From contig WTPW01001006.1 in the NCBI GenBank assembly GCA_009809945.1, positions 184,100 through 248,099 of the forward strand: a DNA stretch of 64,000 nucleotides. The letters are read 5' to 3'. The translations under genes and the position numbers were made by a program. The stretch is from Gigaspora margarita (lineage: Eukaryota; Glomeromycota; Glomeromycetes; Diversisporales; Gigasporaceae). Positions 34,657 through 45,175 of the stretch are shown one piece after another (within the stretch, counting starts at the first letter, position 1; each line of letters begins with the position of its first letter). The notes under the pieces were generated by a model, which did no database searches, was not told the DNA's origin, and saw only the letters and a program-made list of their open reading frames with translations.

Positions 34657-35343
34657 CAGGGACACGGAAATTTTGGATGCCAAATTGCAAACATTTATTT
34701 GGGTATTGACTAAAATTTAGATAAATTTGGATAAAAAATTTATATTGGCTAAAATTTGGATAAAATTTGGATAAAAATTTTATATACAGTTGAACCTCCC
34801 CAAACCGGTATGCATGGTGGACAAGTTTTGTATCAGTATTGAGAGGTTATCGGATTTGAAATCATTATAAACTGCAGTTGAACCTCCCCAAACCGGTATG
34901 CATGGTGGACAAGTTTTGTATCAGTATTGAGAGGTTATCNGATTTGAAATCATTATAACTATATAGATTCATATAACAGAAACGGACTTGGTGGATTAAT
35001 TTTTTATCGGATTTGACAGGTTATCGGATTTGACAGGATCGGTTTTGGGAGGTTCAACTGTATTTGGAATTATTTGGAATATAAATTATTTTATTTCAAT
35101 TCCGAAACTTCCCGACGGACACGCGCCACAATTCCTAAAGCTTCCGACCAGACTTTATCTAAAACTTTGGGCACACGATTTTCCGAGTTCCTGAATACTT
35201 TATTTTTATTGGTTAGATCACATGAAACCAGAAAATTCACCAAAAATTTGGCCAAAATTTGGACGTTTGGGCAAAATTTGGAAAAATTTGGATTTGTTAC
35301 CAAAATTTGGAAAAATTTGGATCCAAATTTTTCCGTGTCCCTG
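34657..35343. mobile_element. hAT-like inverted-repeat element hosting a pogo-like MITE
   Basis: CAGGGACACGGAAATTTTGG at the left pairs with AAATTTTTCCGTGTCCCTG at the right. AAATTTGGATAAAATTTGG-type repeats follow at both ends. No matching 8-bp duplication found. The two overlapping open frames at 35074-35355 are by-products of this repeat. Confidence 0.65.
34787..35060. mobile_element. pogo-like MITE with a duplicated 5' end
   Basis: CAGTTGAACCTCCCC and GGGAGGTTCAACTG ends, TA on both sides (34785-34786, 35061-35062). The first 87 bp (34787-34873) are repeated from 34874. The N at 34940 falls where the first copy has G. Confidence 0.85.
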
Positions 35344-35406
35344 ATTTGCACGTAATAACGTCCCCTGCGCGTTATTTTGGGTCTCTGCGTGCTATTTTGA
35401 AATGCA

Positions 35407-35478
35407 CATGCGCCTTATTTTGAATCAAAATGTGATATTTTTTGAAATTCTGTACCGGTATTCAAAATAAGGCGCATG
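35407..35478. repeat. Hairpin
   Basis: CATGCGCCTTATTTTGAAT pairs with ATTCAAAATAAGGCGCATG. Confidence 0.85.
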
Positions 35479-35479
35479 G

Positions 35480-36450
35480 GCGCTATGATAATACCAAATA
35501 AGCAACAGCGGTTCAAATATTAATAAAAAGAATATTGCCTCTTGCATCATTAGTAGAGGTGCAGAAACTCAGCTATAACTGGTCAATTAAAAATGTGGCA
35601 AATCGAAACCTGCGACTTCACTGATATAGTTATGGCATGATGTATAATATGTCTTGTGTCAAACTTATCTAACATGTTGTAACTCGTATTGTATGCTGTA
35701 ACTTATTTTATTATGGTAACTTAAAAAAAAAAAAAACATTTATTTACTAAATTTTGCTATGAAGTTAATCAGCTACAAAGTTAATCGTGGTTATCACTAT
35801 AACATCATTAATTAGCTACGGCAAGTTACACCGTTGATTAATTCGTTACTGTAAGTTATAACATTTATGGTACAAATTTTGATGACGATTCGGGATCATA
35901 TGACTTTTGCCGCAACCGCAACCGTAACTTGCCGTATTGCCGCAGAATCCACTGGGCCATCATCATAGAGGTGCAGTCGAATCATCCCAATATTGGCATC
36001 TCATCAATCAAGCAAACCTGTATCCAAACTTGAAATTTCTAATAGTAACTGCGTTTAGATATGATCAAGAACTCAATTGGGGGTTAAAAATATAGATCAT
36101 GTCATAAAATCATTCGATTTCTATATCCAATCAGAATCAAGATTTTTTTGGACGAACGCAAAACTCGAATGTAAACCATACTCTACGTACTTCGTACTAC
36201 GTTCCTGGTATAAATATTTTTCATTTTTGTCACGATTGAGTTAAATTTAGCATTTGCATTTTAATCTTTTATTCCATTTTAAAGCATTAAATTAAATAAA
36301 AAGGGGTGCGCGTAATTTTTCAACCGATCCGGTTAAGTTATAGATTTCGGGAATAATAAGATTAAGTAACAGATATATCAGATACGTAATTTAATCAGAT
36401 CAGGTGATTACAATAAGTCTAAATATCGACATGCGCACTTGTAAGTCGTA
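35480..36450. other. Non-coding stretch
   Basis: GTTAATC / AGCTAC / AAGTTA-type short motifs recur at 35700-35950, but no element boundary or gene is clear. Confidence 0.4.
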
Positions 36451-36454
36451 AAAT

Positions 36455-37110
36455 TTCAAATCCTATTCTTTGGCACGATCTAATTTCGCTCAAACGAAGC
36501 CTTTATTCATTTCTAATTATTTTTCGACGAAAATCGATTTTAAAAAATTGTGACAATTCCTATTCTTTGGCAAGCCTTTATTCATTTCTAATTATTTTTC
36601 GATGAAAATTTGGTTTTAAAAAAATTGTGTAAAATTTCAATTCCTATTTTTTTGGCAACATCTAATTATTATTCGACGAAAATTCGGTTTTAAAAAATCG
36701 TGTAAAATTTCAATTCCTATTCTTTGACAAGGTTCATTTTCATTTAAACGAAGCCTTTATTCATTTCTAATTATTTTTCGACGAAAATTAGTTTTTAAAA
36801 AATTGTACAAAACTTTAATTCCTATTCTTTGGCAAGATCCATTTTCTTCAAACGAAGGCATTTATTCATTTCAAATTATTTTTCGACGAAAATTCGTTAT
36901 TAAAAAATTGTATAAAACTTCAATTCCTATTCTTGGCAAGGCATTTATTTATTTCTAATTATTTTTCGTTTCTTGTCGAAGACGAAAAGTTCGTTTTTAA
37001 AAAAATTAATCTAAATTTCGACTCCTATTCTTTGGTTAGGTCATTTTTGTTCAAACGAAAGCATTTATTTATTTTAATAATTTTTTTGTTTATTGTCGAA
37101 GACAAAAACT
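36455..37110 (+). repeat. Minisatellite of about 75-108-bp units
   Basis: About seven units with AATTCCTATTCTTTGGCAAG, TTCAAACGAAGCCTTTATTC and TAATTATTTTTCGACGAAAA. Units vary by internal deletion. Confidence 0.8.
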
Positions 37111-37139
37111 ATATAAATAAATACAAACATATAAAATTT

Positions 37140-37265
37140 TTTACTTGGATCATAATTCTTCATGCATTTTCGACAAATATTAATAATATCTTGGTCGCTT
37201 GGAATCCTAACCCGAGATTCATTTTTAAACCAGTCGACACATTCATGATCATATTTAACTTTTTA
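37140..37265 (-). other. Possible exon of an unrecognised gene
   Basis: One minus-strand frame is open from about 37265 down and reads like ordinary protein: Cys-Val-Asp-Trp-Phe-Lys, then RIPSDQDIINICRKCMKNYD. A GTAAAA near 37140 could be a 5' splice site. No start codon or neighbouring exon was found, so a remnant is equally likely. Confidence 0.25.
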
Positions 37266-37344
37266 ATAGCGGCACCTGCTCGTGTAATTTATTTGTTATA
37301 AAAGTCTAATTTATATTCGATTCCTTTTTTACATTTCCTGTTAA

Positions 37345-37518
37345 GGTTTATTGGTACAAACTAAGCACGCCAAACATGATGGACAAGCATTCGAACGAAA
37401 ATTTCAAATCGCTGACATTATTAATATTTTATTATACGGATCATGCCGAATCAATAACTTAACCGGATCGGCCGAAACATCATTCGGCAAATTTTTACAG
37501 GTGTTCCAGGAATTATGA
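37345..37518 (+). other. Possible exon or gene remnant
   Basis: A 58-codon plus-strand frame with balanced composition (KHDGQAFERKFQIADIINIL, then SCRINNLTGSAETSFGKFLQ) that ends in CAG|GTGTTC. It has no ATG and no recognisable domain. Confidence 0.25.
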
Positions 37519-38191
37519 AAGTAGCAGTAAAAAAGTCAAAATCCGAATTAACGCTCCGGCCCGCTATTACCGTATGCGCAAATACGGTATTTATATTTTA
37601 TTATTCTGTTAATTATAAACCTATATATTTAGATTATTACATCGCAATATATTTAAATTCTTATATTTCTTTCTATGTTACAGATATTAACTTATATCAT
37701 GGAACAAAAATTCCAAAAGAAATAGGATTTATTGGCATCATGGCCTTGAAACTTTAATAAGCATTTAACAAATCACACAAAGTGGAATTGTTTTTGCTCT
37801 TATTCTGCAGAAAACAGGTTTTTTTTTTTTTGTGCAAGCATTTGATTATTCAAATTGGTTCAAAACCAAATGCATTTTTTATCAAGAATGTACATTTACT
37901 ATAACTATATAACTGAAAACTTGATTTAAACTAATTTAATAAATATTGTCATAATTCCAAATATCCATTAATTTCAATATTGGTATGCAATCCTTGGCAG
38001 AAAATCCTATTATTGCAATTTTGAAAAACTTGATTACGATCATGAATATTTAATCGATCAATAAAATTAATAAACGCTCAACCATTTTTTTTAATGAATT
38101 AATAACCTTTCCATTATGAGTATAGCATATGAAATTTATGAAATAAGTGATAATAACTTTGTGGATTAAGTTGAGCAAAACATGCGCTATT

Positions 38192-38481
38192 ATGTCAAGT
38201 ATAAATGAGGTAGGTGTTTATAATTTTTTACATGATTTTATTAAGTTATTATATTTTTTTAATATTTTTTTATTAAATTAGGCGCAACGTATCTTAATGA
38301 ATCAAAACCTTTGCATAGCCGCCAAAAATTTCTTGAAAACATGGAATCCGAATTAACCTCGCTTGGAAATTCGTTGAAGATATTTTCAGAACAAAAAAAA
38401 AGGCATACTTGTCATGAACTTGGAAGGATAATAATGAAAATACACAATATTATGGATAAATATCAGATATATTATAAATAA
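38192..38481 (+). CDS. Possible short two-exon gene or 3' end of a decayed gene
   Basis: ATG at 38192, exon 38192-38198, an intron with GTATAA at 38199 and a pyrimidine-poor ATTAG at 38281, then exon 38282-38481 with stop TAA. The second exon encodes about 66 residues of balanced, Lys/Glu/Ser-rich protein (SRQKFLENMESELTSLGNSL, then an amphipathic tail). The composition is unlike chance frames in this DNA, but the first exon is tiny and no domain is recognised. Confidence 0.3.
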
Positions 38482-38776
38482 ATATGTTATATGTACTGTT
38501 TTGCAAAATATGTCGTTATTTGATGTTGACAATCAATATATTGATCAAGCAATATATCTTTATGTTAATTATGCTACGCGAATAAGAATAAATCTTACTT
38601 GTTTAATTCTCAATTATTAAAGATTAAAAAATAATATGCGTCCCAATTTAAAACTATCATCGATTATCACATAAAGTCCGTATTACTCTAACAATTATCA
38701 TAGCATTGCCTAACTTTTTCTCACTTAAAATATCATTAATAATTGTCGAAATTTCGTCTTCATCCTTCATCGGTTC

Positions 38777-39105
38777 CTGTTCATTTTACCGACAATCACT
38801 TCATCGACAGCTAGTACATCAACAATTAATTCACCGAGAAATTCATTTTGTCGGCATTTTATTTCATTTGCAGCTCATTTCACAGGCAAATTAATTTGGA
38901 CATTGTCATTAGTGTTAGGGTAGAATTAGAGTTAAGGTTAGTGTAATTTATAAAAATAAATTTGTCGGTGAAATGAGCTGTCGATGAAATAAACTGTAGA
39001 TGAAATGAACTTGTTTGTGAATTAATTGTTGACAAAATAATCTTGTCTGTGAATAGAACTAGGCTGTCGGTGAAATGATTGTCAGTGAAATGACACGGAT
39101 TCGAA
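38777..39105. mobile_element. Second copy of the 5839 Mutator-like MITE family
   Basis: Same design: TTTCACCGACAATCATTTC-type motifs at both ends in inverted orientation and GTTAGGGTAGAATTAG in the middle. The right end is ATGACACGGATTC; the left is more diverged. Target duplication not recognised. Confidence 0.6.
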
Positions 39106-40180
39106 ATTCATAGTATCATAAAATATGTATGAATATTAAGTTGGATATCTCGATAATCAAATGATAGGCTCGAAGTCATCTGACTGCGCCCTTAATTGTT
39201 GGCAACGCTGGAACTATCAATTTTCTCTTCAGTGTCATTATAAAAATTCCAATATTTTACTTAGTTACTAACATTAAATATTATATTTAGCTAATTTAAC
39301 GAATTTCTAAAAAAAGTTTCATATTATCGTGTTACCACACTCGATATATTGAGAGGTTTCAGAACTAAATGCGAGATTAAGATTTTGGCACATAGAAATA
39401 TATGATGTATTTATTTTTCAAACAGTTGATATATCCATTATATTTTCATTTTCTAAAAATTTGATATAGTTAAACTTTGCCATTAAAAGTTTATTAATTT
39501 ATGAAATTGGAGTCTTCAAATACTCCATTTTATTTTCCAATTTCATAATTTTGAAACACAGTTAAAATTTTTTAATATTGGAGGGTTTCAGAATTAACTT
39601 ATTTCGAAAATAAATGTGAGCTTTAAAAAAATTCTATTTTATATTTTAAAATTCCGAAATAAAAATTAAATATCATGCCCGAAAATAATAAATACCGGTA
39701 AGCGATTGTGAATAAGTATATACTTTAAAAATATATAGGATTTATAGATAAGTAAATATGTCACTTATTTTATCTAAAATCAGATACCTGGTTTTGAACC
39801 CTTTGTGCTTCAAAATTGAAATTAGGAAATTGATTATATTTTTTCCGATTTATAATTCGACATAGCAAAAATACTATTTGAACCCCATTTTCGCTTATTT
39901 TTAAAATACGTTATTTTTTTTCTATTTTGAAACTCCGCATTGACGGTATAACAATATGATCCTAAAATTATAATCTATGTTAGATACTCGAGTTATGACT
40001 TACGTCATACTATAAAGAAGTCGCAATATGATTTATGATAAAATTATACGATTGAGATAGATCATGAAATATTTTCATTCATGCATCATTGATACATGCA
40101 GCATTGTTTATTTTTTTAAGAGATATACGCTAAAGGATTTTGATAATAGATCATGAGTTATTAGCTGTAATACTTAACTA
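39106..40180. other. AT-rich non-coding stretch
   Basis: Short repeats of TTTCAGAA, TTTTATTTTCCAATTTC and GAGGTTTCAGAA; no gene or element boundary seen. Confidence 0.4.
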
Positions 40181-40183
40181 CTG

Positions 40184-40422
40184 TAAAGTGCTGACTAATG
40201 TATCCGGAAATTTACTAAGATTGGAAATGTAGCCGGTGTACATTTATTATTCATCATTGCCAGCCTTCAATGTTTTACACCGAATAGGTATTCTTCAAAG
40301 TAATAAAGATGCTTTTCTTCAAGATATAATATATCTAGTGTCCAGCATAAATCAAAATTTTAATCCTCAAAATTGACACATGGGTGTAACTCATAGGAAT
40401 TTATTAGTCAGCACTTTTATGA
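40184..40422. repeat. MITE-like inverted repeat
   Basis: GTAAAGTGCTGACTAAT at the left pairs with ATTAGTCAGCACTTTTA at the right. Otherwise featureless. Confidence 0.5.
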
Positions 40423-40509
40423 TATGTCATATACCTTCGTTTGCATTATATTTTAAAGCGGACTGGGTAATAAAAGTAAGATTCGTGGCTCCTACCTTAA
40501 TTCTAACCT

Positions 40510-40900
40510 TGGCAGGAGATACCTAGCAAGAATAAACTAGGAGCAAAGCATATATGCATAAATGATTTACTTTATAAATTATGAATATTGTAACTATTTA
40601 TTGACCATAATATAAAAATTTTCGTTATTAATACCAGTAAAAGCTTAGCAAGAATAAATTTGGGGAAAAGCGTATGCACAAATGATTTGCTTTTATAATT
40701 AAGAATAGCTATTTATTGACCATAAGATAAAAACTTTCGTTATTAAAAATTTATATTTAATGCATAAATGATTTGCTTTTATAAATTATTAATAAGTAAA
40801 AAAAAAACTTAGCAAGAATAAATTAGGGGCAAAGCATATACGCCAATGATTTGTTTTTATAAAAAATTTTCGTTATTGATAACAGTAAAAACTTATATTT
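40510..40900 (+). repeat. Three direct repeats of about 130-150 bp
   Basis: CTTAGCAAGAATAAA, GGGGCAAAGCATAT, AATGATTTGCTTTTATAA and AAAATTTTCGTTATT recur in the same order. A separate 36-bp duplication (ACTAAAATAAATAATAAATA) is at 40930-41000. Both lie just downstream of the Sel1 gene. Confidence 0.75.
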
Positions 40901-41005
40901 AAAAACCTAAATTTAACTTAATTATTACGCTTGACTAAAATAAATAATAAATAATATTATTACGTTTGACTAAAATAAATAATAAATAATATAATTAAAA
41001 GAGAT

Positions 41006-41845
41006 TTATCGCATTTCATTTCTTAGTTTGTGCCTAACACGTTCTGAATCGTTATAGCATTTGTACTTATTACTGATAGCTTTTTGATACCAATATGACG
41101 CTTTATCTAGACCTTTTTCTGTTCCTTTACCATATTCGTAACATTGAGCGAGCTTATATTGTGAATCGGGTAAACCCATTTTGGCAGCTTGTCTGAATGA
41201 TTCAAATCCTTTATTTGCATCAATCTTTGTCCCATACCCTTTTTGATAACACAAACCTAAAGTATGTAATGCCATTATATTTCTTTTTTCAGCTGAGTTT
41301 TTGAGCCATTTAAATGCGTCGTAATATTTTTGTTTCTTATAATAATGAAATCCAAGAGCATATCCAGCAGCAGCACATTCTCCTGCTTTTATATACCATT
41401 CGATTGCTTTAGTTTTATTTTTTTTAACATTCCAGCCTTCTTCATAACATTTTCCGACAAAAAATTTAGCAATATCTTCATCTTTTGCTGCATTTAAAAA
41501 TAAGTCATACACATTTTCTTTGGTTCTTTTTGTTCCAATCTTCCAACAATAAAAAAATCCTAGGATACAATTATATTCTGGCTTATTTTTATGTGATAAT
41601 AACCAATAGAATACATCGCGTGCTGATTTATTATGTTTACTGAGAAAATTGTTAATTATATTAGGAATTTTTTTGCCTTCATTAAATAACTTATTAACTT
41701 CTAAATATAACTCATCCATAATAACATCCATAGAATTTTGCCTGTATGTTTCTGAAGTAAGACAAAATATTTTATCAAGGCACATACCAAATGCCTCTTT
41801 GTTAGAAATATCAATTTCAAAATTTGTGGGGCTAATTCTAGACAT
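41006..41845 (-). CDS. Sel1-like repeat protein
   Basis: Single exon, 279 residues, start at 41845 preceded by a TATAAATA. About five Sel1-type TPR-like helical repeats occupy residues 90-258, with the diagnostic spacing of Leu-Gly/Ala, Cys-Tyr, GxGT and AxxW(Y/F)xKA: examples are VGKCYEEGWNVKKNKTKA (130-147), LGLCYQKGYGTKIDANKGF (196-214) and LAQCYEYGKGTEKG (232-245). The N-terminal 90 residues are helical, without a recognised domain. In this fungal lineage Sel1 repeats are often joined to kinases; here there is none, and the nearest kinase genes are 13 kb upstream and 5 kb downstream. Sel1 proteins act as adaptor scaffolds, so a protein-binding role is inferred. No signal peptide or membrane segment. 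Confidence 0.9.
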   Translation of the reverse strand: MSRISPTNFEIDISNKEAFGMCLDKIFCLTSETYRQNSMDVIMDELYLEVNKLFNEGKKIPNIINNFLSKHNKSARDVFYWLLSHKNKPEYNCILGFFYCWKIGTKRTKENVYDLFLNAAKDEDIAKFFVGKCYEEGWNVKKNKTKAIEWYIKAGECAAAGYALGFHYYKKQKYYDAFKWLKNSAEKRNIMALHTLGLCYQKGYGTKIDANKGFESFRQAAKMGLPDSQYKLAQCYEYGKGTEKGLDKASYWYQKAISNKYKCYNDSERVRHKLRNEMR

Positions 41846-41880
41846 GTTGAGGCGATAATAAATTTATGGCAGATATATCC

Positions 41881-41888
41881 TATTTATA
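41881..41888 (-). promoter_or_regulatory. Putative TATA box of the Sel1-repeat gene
   Basis: TATAAATA on the minus strand, 36 bases before the start codon. A GTGACA-CAT-TGTCAC palindrome lies directly upstream (41897-41911). Confidence 0.5.
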
Positions 41889-41911
41889 CTTAAACGTGGT
41901 GACACATTGTC

Positions 41912-42418
41912 ACAGGATATATTTTTTTTTATCTTTTAACCATACTTGATATTATTGTGGACGGAATTCGATTTAGCACCGATAGTTGAACGATAAGAAC
42001 ATAGTCGTTAAAACTTCGTTTTTGCATGATGACGAAAAGTAAAACCTGAAGCTTGCAAAAGACGAAATGCAAACCTCATAATACTTTCGATGAAAGATAT
42101 TACCTAAGATTGAAAAAATCTCATAATACTTACGATGAAAGATGTTACCTAAGATTGAAAAGACAAAAGATGTAATTTGGTAAAATTCCGGAGAAAATCA
42201 AAACTTTTAGTTATTAAAGAAACAAAACCGAAAAATGAAAGGGCATAGTTAGTAACCATTTATTTCATGATGTCAAAAATGTGCTCCTGAATTACATGGC
42301 TGTTAGACACTATTATTACCAAAGATGCTGATTAAATAAAGCTGGCGGTGAAGTACAGTAATTTCATTGGTGAAATTCACCAGCCAATCCTAATTATTAC
42401 TAGATACAGCCCTAATTT
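41912..42418. other. Non-coding stretch
   Basis: A direct duplication of CTCATAATACTT(T/A)CGATGAAAG and TTACCTAAGATTGAAAA is at 42075-42160. No divergent gene is visible. Confidence 0.45.
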
Positions 42419-42664
42419 GGGGGTCCGTTAAAGTCAGGTGCGTTTATATGTTTTTTTTGTTTAATTAAAATTAGGGTAAGGATTAGTTAGGAGTTAGGAC
42501 GAGAGATGCCTTATAGGTAAAATTTCCTTCCCGACATTTTTATTAATGCCCCGAGACAAGTTTAAACATTCGTTTCTTGTATTTTTGGCGTTTTTCACTT
42601 TTTTTCTTTGTTCTTGTCTCGTCGGGCTGATCCGTGAAGATCAAAATTTTAGTATTTGATTGGC
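42419..42664. mobile_element. Right-truncated copy of the 17858 MITE
   Basis: GGTCCGTTAAAGTCAGGTG, CGAGACAAGTTTAAACATTC and TCGTCGGGCTGATCCGTGA match the complete copy in order. It stops at GATTGGCTCATC, exactly where hairpin array 3 starts, so its right end was lost. Confidence 0.75.
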
Positions 42665-43735
42665 TCATCTTTTTTTTAAAGTTTACCAAATTTGGTGAAT
42701 TTGTTTTTATTTGATTTCTATAGAAATTTAGAATTCAAATAAAAAAAAAAATTTCATCAAAATTGGCTGGGTGGTACCTTCGATCAAAGATTTAAAAAAT
42801 TTCAAACGTTTATCAAAATCAGCTGCAGCAAAACTTTACATAACTTTGCAGCACCCACTCAACTAATTTCGATAATTTTTTTTTTATTTGAATTCTACAG
42901 TTCTGTAGAATAGAAATAAAAAAATTTAATGAAATTGGTACTAAGATACCTTTGATCAAAGATTTAAAAAAATTAAAACGTTATCAAAAATATTAGCTGC
43001 GATAAAAGCTTACTTAACTTTGATCAAAGGTATTTCAGAACCCACACAACCAATTTCGATAAATTTTTTTATTTGAATTCTACAGAACTGTTGAATTCAA
43101 TTAAAAAATATCATCGAAATTGGTCAAGTGGGTATTGAGATACCTTCGATCAAAGATTTAAAAAAATTTTTAACTGTCAAAAATATTAGTTACGACAAAA
43201 GTTTACTTAAATTTGATCGAAGGTATACCCACACAACCAATTTCGATAAATTTCTTATTTTGATTCTACAGAAATGTAGAATTCAAATAAAAAAAAAATC
43301 ATCGAAATTGGTCAAGTGGGTATTGAGATACCTTCGATCAAAGATTAAAAAAAGTTTGTCTATCAAAAATAATATTAACTGCGGCAAAAGTTTACTTGAC
43401 TTTGATCAAAGGTATCTCAGCACCCACACAACCAATTTTGATGAATTTTTTTTTATTTGACTTCTACAGTTCTGTAGAATTAAAATAAAAAAATTTCATT
43501 GAGATTGGTTAAGTGGGTGCTGAGATACTTTCGATCAAAATTTAAAAAATTTTAACTGTATCAAAAATAGCAAAATTTTACTTAACTTTGATCGAAGGTA
43601 TCTCAGCGCCTACTTACCAATTTCGATAAAAATTTTTATTTGAATTTTACCGTTCTGTAGAATTCAAATAAAAAAAAATTCATTAAAATTTGGTTAGGTA
43701 GTTATCGAGCTACCTTGGATTAAAATTTTTAAAAA
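42665..43735. repeat. Tandem array of palindromic units (array 3)
   Basis: Third subfamily: TTTGATCAAAGGTATCTCAG, CACCCACACAACCAATTTCG, centre with TTCTACAGTTCTGTAGAATT, then AAATTGGTCAAGTGGGT and GAGATACCTTCGATCAAAG. Unit starts near 43020, 43213, 43400 and 43583 (about 185-190 bp). The right edge (GATGATCTACATGAGTG) resembles the end of array 1 (AATAATCTACATGGGTATAG). Confidence 0.8.
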
Positions 43736-43759
43736 AAGATGATCTACATGAGTGCCTGC

Positions 43760-44162
43760 AAGAAAAGTGGCACGTGTGATATCCGTGCCATTACGGGTAT
43801 ACGCGTGAATTTTGGACCGCAAATGGGCCGGATTTTGCAGCAGTCAAAAATACACGTATTTTGGCACGTTCGCTAAAATAACGGAAAGGCACGGGATAGT
43901 GCACCGTGTTTGACACGTGAGGTACGGGATGGTTTCTTTTCACCGTGCCATTTTTGGCACGTTCACCCGTAAATTTTGAACAGTAAATGGACCGGATTTT
44001 GCAGCAGTTTACTAATCCAAAATCCACGGATTTTGGCACGGATTTTTGGCACGTTTTCTACGGAAATTGCAGTGAAGGAACGGTTTGTGGACCGTGCTTT
44101 GCACGTGAAATTTTTTTGCGGAGGCACGTAATGGTTGTTTTTCCCGTGACACTTTTTCTTAC
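43760..44162. mobile_element. GC-richer inverted-repeat element with an internal duplication
   Basis: AAGAAAAGTGGCACG at the left pairs with CGTGACACTTTTTCTT at the right. GGCACG motifs are dense. A roughly 40-bp segment with GGGCCGGATTTTGCAGCAGT is repeated at 43806-43845 and 43972-44011. The 82-codon frame here is a by-product. Confidence 0.6.
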
Positions 44163-44999
44163 ATAGCTATGTATCTGGTATTATTATATTTAATGTCTGG
44201 GACCTTATTGTTAATCATTAGTTGATGCTATTAAGAAAATATAAAAAATTTTTATCGAATTATAGGTATTCTCAAGCGTATTAATCAATATTTTAACCGA
44301 CCAAACGCGCTTATCATTAATATAATATAAATATTAGAGCAAATGGAGTTGCGGTTAAAATAGAGATGCCGGTGACATTAATTCAACACAAATTCCGCCA
44401 ATAATGGTGAGATTATTTCATCAATTTTGGATCCAAGCCGTTTCATATTTTGTTATAGATCTTGTTATAGATACTAACGTATAACCATTATTTTTACTAT
44501 TATATTAAGCGACAAATTATACTGTTATCCTTGACACATTGTATAATAAAGTGCAGAAATTAGTAAATATAAATAAGCTAGGAGCAGCCGGGTTGATGCT
44601 CACAATTTTTTTTTTTACTTGTAAAACTTTCGATGACATTTAATAAATCACTCAAAATCGATAGAAGTTGTCAAACACTGATTGAGATCTTTGTTTTGAT
44701 CTATCGTAGCAATTATTGTAATTATTAGTAAATCATGTTAAAGTATTACCTGAGCAATATTTTTCTATTTGTATTATTGATTTTTATCTAAAAATATTAT
44801 AAAATTACTCACGATAGTTGAACACTATCTTGGCTATTTAAGGTTTTAATTGACGAAAAATGAAGCTAGGTTTCGCGTTTCATCAGTATGCACAGGTAGA
44901 ATAAACATTTTCTAAATACATTACGGCAGTGAGTTGTAAAATAGCAAAAAAACATAATAAAACGCGGTAACCTACAAAGTGGATTTCACTATTTCGCAA
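44163..44999. other. AT-rich non-coding stretch
   Basis: Nothing recognisable. Confidence 0.4.
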
Positions 45000-45007
45000 C
45001 TTAGGTT

Positions 45008-45167
45008 TAGGTATTGGAACCGTTTAACCGTTTAAAAATTGCTCTATAGTTTCGGGCAGAATTATGTTGGTCGTGGGCCGGAATTATTTTAAAGCCGGCC
45101 AAATTAAACGGTTAAACAGTTAAACGATTAAACGACTAAGAAAAATTTTAGGCGGTTCCAATCCCTA
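45008..45167. mobile_element. hAT-like MITE, copy 2 (reversed)
   Basis: TAGGTATTGGAACCG and CGGTTCCAATCCCTA ends; flanks CTTAGGTT (45000-45007) and CTCAGGTT (45168-45175) match at 7 of 8 bases. Internal sequence is the reverse of 34034-34185. Confidence 0.85.
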
Positions 45168-45175
45168 CTCAGGTT

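Noticed and set aside
35074..35355. Two overlapping open frames on opposite strands as genes
   Set aside because: They lie in the AAATTTGGA-repeat end of a hAT-like element; openness follows from the repeat.
37515..37757. 80-codon frame as a membrane protein
   Set aside because: Ile/Tyr/Phe-rich stretch as expected from AT-rich DNA; no relation between its two halves and no splice or promoter context.
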